Of a DNA stretch of 64,000 bases, positions 1 to 8,281 are shown one piece after another. Under the pieces are notes generated by a model. It was given only the letters and a program-made list of their open reading frames with translations, did no database searches and was not told the DNA's origin. Numbering within the stretch: the stretch's first letter is position 1; every line of letters begins with the position of its first letter. Source of the DNA: Terrimonas ginsenosidimutans (GTDB lineage: Bacteria; Bacteroidota; Bacteroidia; Chitinophagales; Chitinophagaceae); assembly GCF_022012415.1 (NCBI RefSeq), contig NZ_JAKLTR010000003.1, forward strand, positions 124,001-188,000. The letters are read 5' to 3'. The translations under genes and the position numbers were made by a program.

Positions 1-300
1 GTGGCCACCGGTAGTGAAGAAGTTGGCACTATTGAAGTTACCCTTTCCGGAAAAGAACAGGGAGCTGGTGGTGGGGGAATTACCGGAAAGAAGATAGTTC
101 GGTATAAAAATGTATCGGGTTCGGTTTCACTTGGTGCGGTCACCAGTATTTTGCCGGATGAAGAGGATATGACCGGTACACCGGTTTGGACCATAACGTC
201 GACCGGAACAAATATTCAGATACGTGTTACTGGAGTTGCTGCAACCAATATTGTCTGGAATTTTCAATACCAGATCAATAGATCCGTCTATACACCATGA
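1..300 (+). CDS. C-terminal end of an unidentified protein (5' truncated by window edge)
   Basis: The frame is open from the first base and ends at a TGA at 298-300, so this is almost certainly the last ~99 residues of a longer protein whose start lies outside the window; the GTG at base 1 is not evidence of a start. The visible part has a Gly-rich stretch near residues 21-26 and then alternating polar and beta-branched residues, as in a small beta-sandwich. No catalytic motif, membrane segment or T9SS tail is visible. The short beta-rich C-terminus would fit a structural, tail-like or surface protein, but I do not recognise a family. Confidence 0.6.
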   Translation: MATGSEEVGTIEVTLSGKEQGAGGGGITGKKIVRYKNVSGSVSLGAVTSILPDEEDMTGTPVWTITSTGTNIQIRVTGVAATNIVWNFQYQINRSVYTP

Positions 301-334
301 AGTATCAAAACTGCTGACACCATTTTTATGATCA

Positions 335-471
335 AATAAAAAGCCCCGTATAAAACGGGGCAATGAGTTCCAGCGCTCGTTAAACGGATTCTCATGGGGC
401 TGGACGGTTTTCAGTGGAATAGGATCTTGCGATGCCATGGAGCAGCATGCCGTCTTCCATAACATTGTTGA
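335..471 (-). ncRNA. Candidate minus-strand small RNA with its own promoter and terminator
   Basis: On the minus strand a TAATTTTG box (477-484), a perfect TAnnTTTG match, is followed by about 110 nt and then a rho-independent hairpin with a T-run (343-361). The segment between contains nested pairings: CCAGC with GCTGG enclosing CGTT-T-AACG, and GACGG with CCGTC. No convincing ORF uses this stretch. A clear -33 TTTG is lacking. It does not match SRP RNA, tmRNA or RNase P motifs that I know; a 6S-like regulatory RNA is possible but unproven. Confidence 0.45.
343..361 (-). terminator. Rho-independent terminator of the small RNA candidate
   Basis: A perfect GCCCCG/CGGGGC six-pair stem with a 7-nt loop is followed, on the minus strand only, by a CTTTTTATTT run. 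There is no T-run on the plus strand, so it serves minus-strand transcription rather than the truncated gene at 1-300. Confidence 0.7.
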
Positions 472-476
472 CGCTG

Positions 477-484
477 CAAAATTA
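477..484 (-). promoter_or_regulatory. -7 promoter element (TAATTTTG) for the candidate small RNA
   Basis: Read on the minus strand the sequence is TAATTTTG, matching the Bacteroidota -7 consensus TAnnTTTG. It would place the transcription start at about 470-472. The expected -33 TTTG is not obvious at the right distance, so the call rests on this one element and the terminator downstream. Confidence 0.4.
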
Positions 485-646
485 CATCAGTGAAATGTTT
501 TAGTTTGTAGGGCATATTATGATCCTGACGTAGTTTTTCTATGACAGGAACAAAGAGCGCTGCATCATGCGGGTATCGGCTGCTGTCATGTTCCGTCTCC
601 CCCTTAAACGATCAATGAATACACAACCTTTCTTTCTATAATATAA

Positions 647-673
647 AACGGTCTGTGAGAATTACAGACCGTT
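647..673 (-). terminator. Terminator of the DUF1349-like lipoprotein gene
   Basis: AACGGTCTGT (647-656) and ACAGACCGTT (664-673) form a perfect 10-bp stem with a 7-nt loop. On the minus strand it runs into TTTTATATTAT. It lies about 50 bp past the stop codon at 727. Confidence 0.7.
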
Positions 674-726
674 ACGGGTAGAATGATATGATGGAAACGC
701 TTTAAATAGCTGATTGATAAAGATGA

Positions 727-1485
727 TCATTCGCCCATTCTAAAATCTCTCACACTCGTTTGCGTCAGCTTCATATCATTGAAATATGCAAACGAACCAG
801 TATCTACCGGGCATTGCGCACTGATGCCCGTCCAGAGCTCTGCACCATAGTCATTACGGTACAATCTTGCTAGGTGCCAGGTTTTATTATCCAGTGAATA
901 GTAGCTGCCGATCGTCTGGCCGTCAGAGGAGATCTTCATATACACAAAGGGCTGCGTGATCTTGTCGTGGTTGTTATCGTCAGAAGTGGTCATTGTCCGT
1001 ACGGAAACGACCCGGCGATCACCTCTTTCATCCTGTTCAAAACAAAATTTCTGGTAGTGATTATCGTTCTTATAGATATATAAAACGCCAGCGTTATAAA
1101 GTCCGGTCTTTGTAAAACCTGGTGTTACTTTCGTTGTGAGTGTAAATGGTTTTGTGTTGTCGATTTTTGTCAGCAGTACAGGTGCGGTATTGTTGGATAA
1201 TTTACCGTCCGGATCATTAAAATAATCTTTCTTTTCGCCTACAGAGAACCTGATGCCGTTTTCCTTTTCATCCCGGATCAACGTATCTGCTCCGTTGATC
1301 GTTTTAGTAAAATGGATCTCATGTAATGTGATATCGCATGGTGTGCCGTTCTCTTTTCCTGAGATTTGAAGCGGGGTTTCTTTGGCGGGGCTTTTACTTT
1401 CAGGCTGTTCTTTTTTTTCTGGGGAGTTACATCCGCAACTGAGTATAACGCCTGCGGCGATCGCTGGTAAAATGAATTGTTTCAT
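727..1485 (-). CDS. DUF1349-like (concanavalin A-like fold) lipoprotein
   Basis: A 252-residue protein with a signal peptide ending in a lipobox (ILSCGC, Cys about residue 17), followed by a Lys/Glu/Pro-rich linker, so probably a membrane-anchored lipoprotein. Residues ~110-245 resemble the DUF1349 beta-sandwich: a buried FTLTTKV strand, a GVLYIY strand, then YKNDNHYQKFCFE, VYMKISSDGQTIGSYYSLD and a terminal FNDMKL strand. Such domains often bind carbohydrate, but no ligand residues can be assigned. The gene stands alone with its own terminator. Family assignment is by eye and moderately sure; function is unknown. Confidence 0.7.
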   Translation of the reverse strand: MKQFILPAIAAGVILSCGCNSPEKKEQPESKSPAKETPLQISGKENGTPCDITLHEIHFTKTINGADTLIRDEKENGIRFSVGEKKDYFNDPDGKLSNNTAPVLLTKIDNTKPFTLTTKVTPGFTKTGLYNAGVLYIYKNDNHYQKFCFEQDERGDRRVVSVRTMTTSDDNNHDKITQPFVYMKISSDGQTIGSYYSLDNKTWHLARLYRNDYGAELWTGISAQCPVDTGSFAYFNDMKLTQTSVRDFRMGE

Positions 1486-1697
1486 TGGCTTTTTTAAATG
1501 TTATGAGCTGATGTGCAAGATAGAGGATAATTTAAAACAGCCTTGCGTCTATTTCCTGCTGATGAATGGAGAGTTATGGGGATACGGTGACAGGCGGCCA
1601 CTTTGGGCAGGTGATCAGGGCGAAACTGCGCCGTGATCAGGCATGAGGTTCCGGCCGACTAATTAATGTTCAAAAACTGGCAGCTGTCAATAGTTAA

Positions 1698-2822
1698 CTA
1701 CAAAACCGTTTCAATTGCAGCCGACAGATCGCGTTCGAGGTGCTCACTGAATCCTCCAAACCCTTTTACGATCTTTCCTTCCTTATCAACCACATAAAAA
1801 TTCGGATAGCCATCCACGCGGTAATCCGCCACTGCTGATTTCCCCGGTTTATAAGAATCGAATTTCACATGATACCGGTCATTGTATGTCCGGATCGCAT
1901 CAGGACTATCGAATGCATTTACATTCAGGATCGCAAATTCCCTTTGATCATATTTTGCCAACAGTTCGTTTACCGGCCCAACAGCCATTGCGCAGTAGCC
2001 ACACCCGTTATCGGTGAAGCTTATCAACAGAACCTTGCCTTTGTAGTCGCTGAGCTTTGTGCGGTTTCCTTTCATATCCAGTAGATCCATCTCAGGTGCG
2101 ACCATTCCTTTTTGCAGAAGATCCTTCGCACCCTTCTGACGGGCGGCTGTAAATCCTGCCGGTACCAATAAAGCAGCGGGATCGGGGAAGTTTTTGCGGT
2201 CGACCTGGTAATCGGAAAAAGTATACTCGTCCAGTTGTGTTACATACATATCCGTTCCGTCGATGTAGCCAAGGCCGTCCTGCCGGAAGGCATAAGGGAG
2301 AAGTGAGGTCTTATCCAGTACGAACGATGTGGCGCCGTAGATCTTTTTATCTTTTTTCATTGAATCAAGCTGCGTAACACGGAAGTGATAATATTTCTTT
2401 CCTGCGATGATAGAATCGGGAAGATTGGTTACAGGCTTGCCTTTTGAAAGGTCTATCGCCAGGCGCTCCATGATACAGGCCAGCGTTGGTAAATAAATGC
2501 TCCCCGCTTCAAGTGTGTCGTTGGCGATGCTGTAGGTTTTGTCTGTAAGGTCAAGGATCACCCGTTTGTGATCATAATACCATTTTTCCTGTGTTTTGCT
2601 GCTGATCTTGTAGGCCCAGGAGCCATCCCGGCGTTTTGTCAGCAAGGCAGTGGAGGAGTCAACGGACTTGTCTCCGGTGAATATATTCGCGCCGGAAGAC
2701 CGGCTCTTATAGCTGACGTTCTTTAAAAGCTGGAATTTGCTGACCGCCTGTTCTGCGATCTGGGCTTGTACAGAAACCGATATTATGGAGCTAAAGGCTA
2801 GCAGGGCTACTGATCTTTTCAT
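1698..2822 (-). CDS. Secreted TlpA-like thioredoxin-fold protein
   Basis: A 374-residue exported protein with a Sec signal peptide (first ~20 residues ending AQA). Residues ~25-235 form a beta-rich domain of the kind that precedes thioredoxin domains in Bacteroidota. Residues ~240-374 are a TlpA/ResA-like thioredoxin fold with active-site CGYC (Cys274, Cys277) after the LLISFTDNG strand, the cis-proline region at VDGYPNFYVVD, and a GxI(V)KGFGG strand. It probably acts as a periplasmic thiol-disulfide reductase. The active-site spacer GY is less usual than the EP or GP seen in many family members. No cytochrome-biogenesis partner is adjacent, so the client is unknown. Confidence 0.85.
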   Translation of the reverse strand: MKRSVALLAFSSIISVSVQAQIAEQAVSKFQLLKNVSYKSRSSGANIFTGDKSVDSSTALLTKRRDGSWAYKISSKTQEKWYYDHKRVILDLTDKTYSIANDTLEAGSIYLPTLACIMERLAIDLSKGKPVTNLPDSIIAGKKYYHFRVTQLDSMKKDKKIYGATSFVLDKTSLLPYAFRQDGLGYIDGTDMYVTQLDEYTFSDYQVDRKNFPDPAALLVPAGFTAARQKGAKDLLQKGMVAPEMDLLDMKGNRTKLSDYKGKVLLISFTDNGCGYCAMAVGPVNELLAKYDQREFAILNVNAFDSPDAIRTYNDRYHVKFDSYKPGKSAVADYRVDGYPNFYVVDKEGKIVKGFGGFSEHLERDLSAAIETVL

Positions 2823-2994
2823 TGCGGGGTTTTGGGGCGAAAAAGAGTGAGATGGAAAATAGGCTTAATTGCATAAGAAAACGGATTTTTTTGAAAAAAA
2901 GGACGCAACATGTTGTAAGGGTAACTGATCACAGAAAAATAATGTGAGGATGAGTTAGCCCGGCTTTACTTTCGCAACTCTTATTCTCCCCAGT

Positions 2995-3897
2995 ATGAAA
3001 CAGATTCTTTTTGCAGCCGGGTTACTCATTTCCGTTTTTGTAAGCGCACAGTCGGGTCGTCAGCGAACGGCCGCAGGGATCCTGCAGCAGTTTCTTCACC
3101 CCAGTTCTAAAACCGTTTTGGTGGCGGCGCATCGTGGCGACTGGCGGAATGCGCCGGAGAATTCTATTCATGCCCTGCGATTATCATTGCAGATGGGTGT
3201 CGATATCATGGAAACGGATGTTCGCATGACGAAAGATGGGGTGCTGGTGCTGATGCATGATGAAACCATCAATCGCACGACATCCGGAAAAGGAAAAGTG
3301 AACGAGCTGACCTGGGATTCCCTGCAACGCCTTACGCTCAGGCAGGCGCATGGCGGAACAACAGAAGAACGTATTCCGTCATTTGAAGAATTCATGGATA
3401 GTGTGAAAGGGAAGCCTATCCTGATCAATCTCGACAAATGCTGGGACTTTATTCCGGAGGTATATCGTGTGTTGAAAAAGACGGGCACACTCGAGCACGG
3501 ACTGTTCAAGGGGAATCTGCCACTGCCGGAACTTCGTGCAAAATTCGGTACGATCGTAGATAGCATTCACTACATGCCCATTGTTGCCAATAATCATCCG
3601 GATGCATTGGTGAATGGATACCTGAATGATCATAAAACAGCGGGTTTTGAACTTTGCTTCAATACAATGGGATCTACGGTCCTTTCTCAAACCCTGCCTT
3701 TGGTCAGAAAACATGGCGTGACCGTTTGGCTGAATTCATTATGGCCGAGTCTTTGTGCCGGCCGTGATGATGAAAAGGCCATGGTCAATCCGGATGCGAA
3801 CTGGGGATGGCTGATCCAGATCGGAGCCAACGTGATCCAGACGGACAGACCAAAAGAATTGCTGGAATATTTGAGAAAGAAGAAACTTCATATTTGA
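2995..3897 (+). CDS. Secreted glycerophosphodiester phosphodiesterase family protein
   Basis: A 300-residue protein with a Sec signal peptide ending SAQ. It shows the GDPD hallmark residues: AAHRGDWRNAPENS (His46, Arg47, with the metal-binding Glu), then METDVRMTKDG and LMHDETINRTTSGKG, which give the metal-binding Glu-x-Asp and the second catalytic His. The C-terminal WLIQIGANVIQTDRP matches the strand that closes the TIM barrel. It should hydrolyse glycerophosphodiesters, or a related phosphodiester, in the periplasm or at the surface. A possible -7 box TACTTTCG sits at 2967-2974, giving a short leader. Substrate is not determinable from sequence. Confidence 0.88.
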   Translation: MKQILFAAGLLISVFVSAQSGRQRTAAGILQQFLHPSSKTVLVAAHRGDWRNAPENSIHALRLSLQMGVDIMETDVRMTKDGVLVLMHDETINRTTSGKGKVNELTWDSLQRLTLRQAHGGTTEERIPSFEEFMDSVKGKPILINLDKCWDFIPEVYRVLKKTGTLEHGLFKGNLPLPELRAKFGTIVDSIHYMPIVANNHPDALVNGYLNDHKTAGFELCFNTMGSTVLSQTLPLVRKHGVTVWLNSLWPSLCAGRDDEKAMVNPDANWGWLIQIGANVIQTDRPKELLEYLRKKKLHI

Positions 3898-3914
3898 GCC
3901 GGCAGATTGCTGCG

Positions 3915-3940
3915 CCGGGCGAACTTTACTGTACGCCCGG
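3915..3940. terminator. Possible weak terminator after the GDPD gene
   Basis: CCGGGCG (3915-3921) and CGCCCGG (3934-3940) form a perfect 7-bp GC stem with a 12-nt loop, 18 bp past the GDPD stop. There is no immediate T-run (ATTGTTTTATC follows 9 nt later), so it may be only a 3'-end stabilising hairpin. Confidence 0.35.
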
Positions 3941-4009
3941 AACAGATCTATTGTTTTATCTTGCGTCATAATTTTTCCCGCATTACCTGACCGTAAGAAA
4001 ATAAACAAG

Positions 4010-4798
4010 ATGACAATCCGGATCTTTCTGCCATTGCTCGTATGTATTGTATTGTTTGCCTGTAACAATGAATCTCCAACAGCTTCTGTACAGGATAGTC
4101 TTTCTCCTGCAACGGCTGTGCAGACAAAGGATTTTAAGAAACTGGATACAGCCTTATACTTTGCAGGTCTTTGGGTGAATGAACAATATGTAAATGATGT
4201 GACCCACACCCGCAGACCGGGCAACGTTGAGGTTCCGGAAAATGCGTGCATCATCATGCCGGTGAAAACATTGAAGGAAACATCACTGATCCTGGGTTTT
4301 CACGAAGGCCAGGAAGTGGTGATCCTGAAGAACGGGAATAAATACGAGATCTGGGATAAGCCCGTGCTGAATAAGCTGCAGGATATCGAACTGATCTCGG
4401 AGACCAGGCTCAAACTGGGCTTCGACACATTCATAAAACTTAAAAGCGGAGACCTTTCCGCAGAGAAGAATCCCTATAACATTGTAGACATTCTCCTGTT
4501 TGCCGGAAAATACCGCGACGAACACGGCGCAACAGTAGAGTTTTCCACTGATGGTAAAGTAAAAGGAATACCCGGCATCAATGCATACGAAGCCTGGCTC
4601 GACTATGCCACAAGCGAGGCAGTGACCGACCAGATGTCCATGGGCGCTACGCCCGAAACAATGAAAGATTACGCATTCCGGTTTGATAAAGACCGGTTGA
4701 TGATCTTTCATCTGAAGTGTAGATCAATGGGCCAGGATTCGATCTGTATGGAATATGCCATTGGAGACCGGTATCTCACGCTGACCAGGGAAAAGTAA
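4010..4798 (+). CDS. Hypothetical lipoprotein
   Basis: A 262-residue protein with a short signal peptide and lipobox LFAC (Cys about residue 18) followed by NNESP. The mature part has two similar halves, each with a segment about product weight or form (FAGLWVNEQYV near residue 52 and FAGKYRDEHGA near residue 164), which suggests an internal duplication of a small beta domain. No enzyme motif is visible. A large opposite-strand ORF at 3739-4257 overlaps it, but the lipoprotein signal and codon pattern favour this strand. Function unknown. Confidence 0.8.
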   Translation: MTIRIFLPLLVCIVLFACNNESPTASVQDSLSPATAVQTKDFKKLDTALYFAGLWVNEQYVNDVTHTRRPGNVEVPENACIIMPVKTLKETSLILGFHEGQEVVILKNGNKYEIWDKPVLNKLQDIELISETRLKLGFDTFIKLKSGDLSAEKNPYNIVDILLFAGKYRDEHGATVEFSTDGKVKGIPGINAYEAWLDYATSEAVTDQMSMGATPETMKDYAFRFDKDRLMIFHLKCRSMGQDSICMEYAIGDRYLTLTREK

Positions 4799-4872
4799 AC
4801 GATACCCGGAAACAGCCAGCGCGAGGACTACAGTCAAAAATTTGCCCGCATCGGCTCATTTAATCCACTTTG

Positions 4873-4903
4873 TTTGGGAATAACACTGAGATCCATTAGT
4901 TTG
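4873..4903 (+). promoter_or_regulatory. Bacteroidota promoter for the GAF sensor gene
   Basis: TTTG (4873-4876), exactly 19 bp, then TTAGTTTG (4896-4903), one mismatch from TAnnTTTG. This predicts a start near 4910 and a leader of about 20 nt before the ATG at 4932. Confidence 0.6.
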
Positions 4904-4931
4904 GTAAACCAGTGCCGCGAAAAGTTTGAGT

Positions 4932-6122
4932 ATGCAATTACCACAATCGGAGGAGCTGAGGCTCCGGACCCTGAGATCGTATAATATCCTTGATACACTG
5001 AAGGAAAAAGAATATGACGAAGTGACTTATCTCGCCGGGATGATCTGCGGTTGCCCGATCTCCATGATCAGTTTTATCGATAAAGAACGTCAATGGTTCA
5101 AGTCGCACCGCGGTATTGACGATTCCGAAACGCCACTCGATGTTTCCTTCTGCGTTCATGCGCTTGGTTCTCCCGATAAAGGTCTTATCGTTCAGGACGC
5201 GCGCCTTGATCCGCAGTTCAGCGAAAACCCAATGGTAACAGGTGAGGCTGGCATTGTGTTTTATGCAGGCTTTCCTTTGATCAGCGAAAAGGGTGTTGCA
5301 CTCGGCTCGCTTTGTGTGGTCGACCGTAAACCGCAGGTTTTATCTGAAGAACAACTTACCGCATTGAAAATGCTTTCCCACCAGGTAATGCAGTTGATGG
5401 AGTCCCGAAAGAAAACCTACGAAATGCAGGTCCTCCAGGATGCCCTGGAAAAACGAAATAAAGAACTGGAGCAATTTGCCATGGTTGTGGCAAGCGATAT
5501 CCGGTCACCGTTGGTGAATATTGCAGCCGCACACACGATGCTGAAGGAGTCGCTCGAGCTTGGACGGCCCGTAGATGCGCAATTGCTTGGCATATCTGCG
5601 CGGGCAGCAACGAGGATCAACCGGCTGGTACAGGGTATTCTCGGCTATTATAAAAATGAGGACGATCTGCATAATAAAGAAGAGATAGAACTCCTCCCTT
5701 TTATAAAAGGCGTGCAGGAGCTTGTTGCATCAACCATTAAGATCAACTGGATCTATCATTTTTCTCCGGAAGCAAAGATCCACGCTAACCAGACCGCCCT
5801 CGAGCAGATCTTTTTCAACCTGATCGATAATGCAGTTCGCTATGGGGACAAAGATATTACCACTATAGATCTTCATTTTGCAGAGCTGGAGGGAATGTAC
5901 CAGTTCAAAGTCGCCGATAATGGCCTCGGCATCCCACGTGATAAAGTTGACACGATATTCGATCTGTTCACCACTGTTGCGAGCAAAGACCGTTTTGGCG
6001 TGAAAAATCATGGCATTGGTCTGCCGACTGTTAAAAAGCTGATCGATGTACTGGGCGGAAAGATTTCCGTTGAATCTGTTGTGAACAAAGGAACCGTCTT
6101 CACATTCACTATTGCGAAATAG
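4932..6122 (+). CDS. GAF-domain histidine-kinase-like sensor lacking the phospho-acceptor His
   Basis: Begins at ATG 4932 (a TTG two codons upstream is less likely), 396 residues, cytosolic. Residues ~5-160 are a GAF domain of the type that starts with a short RLRTLRSYNILDT helix and contains SFIDKERQWFKSHRG. A coiled linker leads to a DHp-like helix, then a complete HATPase_c domain with N box (FFNLIDNAVRYGD), G1 (DNGLGI) and G2 (NHGIGLPTVKK). In the H box the expected F-A-x-V-V-S-H-D-L-R-x-P-L is instead FAMVVASDIRSPL: position 188 is Ser (AGC at 5493-5495) where His should be. It may be a pseudokinase that binds ATP and regulates by dimerisation. No response regulator gene is adjacent. Confidence 0.85.
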   Translation: MQLPQSEELRLRTLRSYNILDTLKEKEYDEVTYLAGMICGCPISMISFIDKERQWFKSHRGIDDSETPLDVSFCVHALGSPDKGLIVQDARLDPQFSENPMVTGEAGIVFYAGFPLISEKGVALGSLCVVDRKPQVLSEEQLTALKMLSHQVMQLMESRKKTYEMQVLQDALEKRNKELEQFAMVVASDIRSPLVNIAAAHTMLKESLELGRPVDAQLLGISARAATRINRLVQGILGYYKNEDDLHNKEEIELLPFIKGVQELVASTIKINWIYHFSPEAKIHANQTALEQIFFNLIDNAVRYGDKDITTIDLHFAELEGMYQFKVADNGLGIPRDKVDTIFDLFTTVASKDRFGVKNHGIGLPTVKKLIDVLGGKISVESVVNKGTVFTFTIAK

Positions 6123-6162
6123 ATCTTTCAGTGGATGCAGCGACTTGCTTAGCAAAGACACT

Positions 6163-6690
6163 TCATTCTTCACGGCTGATCCTCTCCACTTGCTCCTGTA
6201 GCGTTCCGGCAAATTTCTCTTTGATAGGGTAGTCCATGTTGCCGATAGATGCCTGAACCCTGATCATTTTCAACGGTGCTGCGACCAGCTGTTTCATCTC
6301 CGCAGTTCTGATCCGGTAATATGCGAAAATGTAACAACCATAATTCAACCGGCTGATGCGTGAAGAATTATCGCTGTTGCTTTGGAGCGTTACCGTACTG
6401 CCATCGCTTAACTCAATGTCAACAGCGGATCCCCTGGAGATGGTAAAAGTATTTGTTCGCCCGGTTTGTATTTCCAGTTCGAGAGAGTAGCCGGCTTTTG
6501 TTCTGTGCAGTGTTGTTTTCAGGTAGTCACCAACAGCTTTCGGACCACCGGGTTGATTATAGATCTTTTGGACAGAGGTAGACCAGATCGTATCGCCGGA
6601 TTCCCTGAGTATATCGATCTTTAGTTTCTTTTGAGCGGATACGTTCGCGCAGGTGATGAGCGGGATCATGAGGAGCAGAAGATATTTCAT
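6163..6690 (-). CDS. Hypothetical secreted protein
   Basis: A 175-residue protein with a clean Sec signal peptide (NVSAQ cleavage region near residue 19). The mature region is beta-rich, with a strand rich in Thr and Ser around TNTFTISRGSAVDIELSDGSTVTLQSNSD and a C-terminal helix with several charged residues. Only 40 bp separate its stop from the stop of the convergent sensor gene. I do not recognise the family and see no catalytic motif. Confidence 0.75.
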   Translation of the reverse strand: MKYLLLLMIPLITCANVSAQKKLKIDILRESGDTIWSTSVQKIYNQPGGPKAVGDYLKTTLHRTKAGYSLELEIQTGRTNTFTISRGSAVDIELSDGSTVTLQSNSDNSSRISRLNYGCYIFAYYRIRTAEMKQLVAAPLKMIRVQASIGNMDYPIKEKFAGTLQEQVERISREE

Positions 6691-6991
6691 TGCCGGGATA
6701 GGTTTTATGGTTTGTACAATTTACGATATATTATGGGATTCATTCGGCGTATGGTTGGTGTAGGAGGAGATCGTGCAAACCTGGATAGCAAAACCTGATA
6801 ACGCGGAATAAAAATATGCCGGATACTATCTGATCTCCCTGACATTTTTTAGTTTTAGGCACAACATCACATACCCGCCCGCGGGTAGTGATCTTAAAAT
6901 TGCAGCAAATAGCAGATCATCCAGCAGGATGACAACAAACAGTTCCATCACAAACAACATCGTTTAAACTCTTACCAATCACCTTCTCATT
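6691..6991. other. 301-bp intergenic region between divergent genes
   Basis: Separates the divergent starts at 6690 and 6992. It should hold both promoters, but I see no good TTTG-N19-TAnnTTTG pair. No ORF, strong hairpin or repeat is visible. Confidence 0.5.
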
Positions 6992-7909
6992 ATGGCAGGA
7001 ATTTCATCCCGGTTGATCATTGTCCTGAGCTTTTTGATCCTGGAAGGAACAGCATCAGCGCAAAAAAAATCGAAGCAACAGCCGCTTCGTCTGTTCCTGA
7101 TCGGTAACAGCTTTTCGCAGAATGCATCGAAGTATCTTCCGGAAATAAGCAAGCAGGGCGGACATCAGTTGATCATCGGGCGTGCGGAGATCGGTGGCTG
7201 TCCTTTACAGCGCCACTGGGATTCAGTTGCGGTGAATCTGGCAGACTCCAGCCGGGGCAGGGCCTATAATGGAAGATCATTAAAGCAGTTGTTGTCTGAG
7301 GGTACCTGGGATGTGGTGACAATCCAGCAAGCGTCTGTATTTTCGGGTGACCTGGCAACCTATTCCCCCTATGCAAGAAACCTTTACAATTTTATCCGGC
7401 AGGTACAACCCAATGCAAAGATCGTCTTCCATCAGACCTGGCCTTACCGCGCCGATGCGAAAATGTTCGGCAGGATCAATGGAAATGTATTTGCAAAGGA
7501 TCAGAAAGAAATGTGGATCTACTCGCGGTCATCCTATCATTCAATGGCAGACAGTCTTGGCATTCAGCTGATACCTGTTGGCGACGCATTCTGGAAAGTG
7601 GCCAGTGATGCAAAGTGGGGCTATAAAAAGGATACAACGTTCGATCATAAGAACCCCGTTTATCCGCATTTACCAACACAGGATCATGCATTGAATATTG
7701 GTTATTTCTGGGATAAGGATAGAAAACTTGCCTTTGATGCGAACCATGCAAATGATGCGGGGTGTTATCTCGCGGGACTTGTTTGGTATGGGTTCTTGTT
7801 CAAAGAAAATCCCCGGAAGGTCAGTTTTGTGGCCCCAGGTATTCCGGAGGACTTTGCCGTTGAACTCAGAAAAGTTGCAGCAGGTGTGCTAAAGAAAAAT
7901 ACTAAGTAG
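6992..7909 (+). CDS. DUF4886-type SGNH-hydrolase-like secreted protein
   Basis: A 305-residue protein with a Sec signal peptide ending SAQ. The mature part starts with a strand and the block LFLIGNSFSQNASKYLPEI, which corresponds to SGNH block I (G-N-S in place of G-D-S) and is the signature of the DUF4886 family. Later blocks are VTIQQAS and, near the C-terminus, ANHANDAGCYLAGLVWY, where Asp and His would complete a Ser-His-Asp triad. It is probably an exported esterase or deacetylase acting on sugars, by analogy with SGNH enzymes; the substrate cannot be told. Confidence 0.8.
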   Translation: MAGISSRLIIVLSFLILEGTASAQKKSKQQPLRLFLIGNSFSQNASKYLPEISKQGGHQLIIGRAEIGGCPLQRHWDSVAVNLADSSRGRAYNGRSLKQLLSEGTWDVVTIQQASVFSGDLATYSPYARNLYNFIRQVQPNAKIVFHQTWPYRADAKMFGRINGNVFAKDQKEMWIYSRSSYHSMADSLGIQLIPVGDAFWKVASDAKWGYKKDTTFDHKNPVYPHLPTQDHALNIGYFWDKDRKLAFDANHANDAGCYLAGLVWYGFLFKENPRKVSFVAPGIPEDFAVELRKVAAGVLKKNTK

Positions 7910-8281
7910 GATAAGTGTTGCGGTTTTATAGATCATCTATTCTTATTCATTACTTTTTATTTCATCTTTTTTCTTCATATATTATCTGTCGCCGAGTACC
8001 GGGGCAATTCCCGATTAAGAATGGGATAAGAATTTCTTACTGTTAAGATAGTTACTACACTTTTCAGGATATCTCTTTGATCAACTGCAACGTGGAGGCC
8101 TTAATTGTTGTCAACCGCAAAATGATGCGGAATGATCATTTTAAAGAAAAAATCTAATGATCATCCGTCTCTTTTGACATTCTGGATAACTTTTTGCGCA
8201 GTCTGCTCAAACCGCGTAAAGCAAGTTCCCTGAATCGTCTAAATTGTCGGTGATCATCTTTTAACCTCCAATGAAAACATC
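7910..8281. other. 372-bp intergenic region with repeated ATGATCAT palindromes
   Basis: Two identical 8-bp palindromes ATGATCAT lie at 8132-8139 and 8157-8164, 25 bp apart start to start, with a related TGATCAT near 8251-8257. A small hairpin CCGCA/TGCGG (8115-8130) precedes them. The palindromes could be operator sites for the downstream S41 peptidase gene. No ORF is supported. A four-codon frame ATG AAA ACA TCG TGA (8271-8285) overlaps the GTG start of the next gene and is probably chance. Confidence 0.4.

Noticed and set aside
3739-4257. 172-codon minus-strand frame
   Set aside because: It overlaps the 3' end of the GDPD gene and half of the lipoprotein gene, both of which have clear signals on the plus strand.
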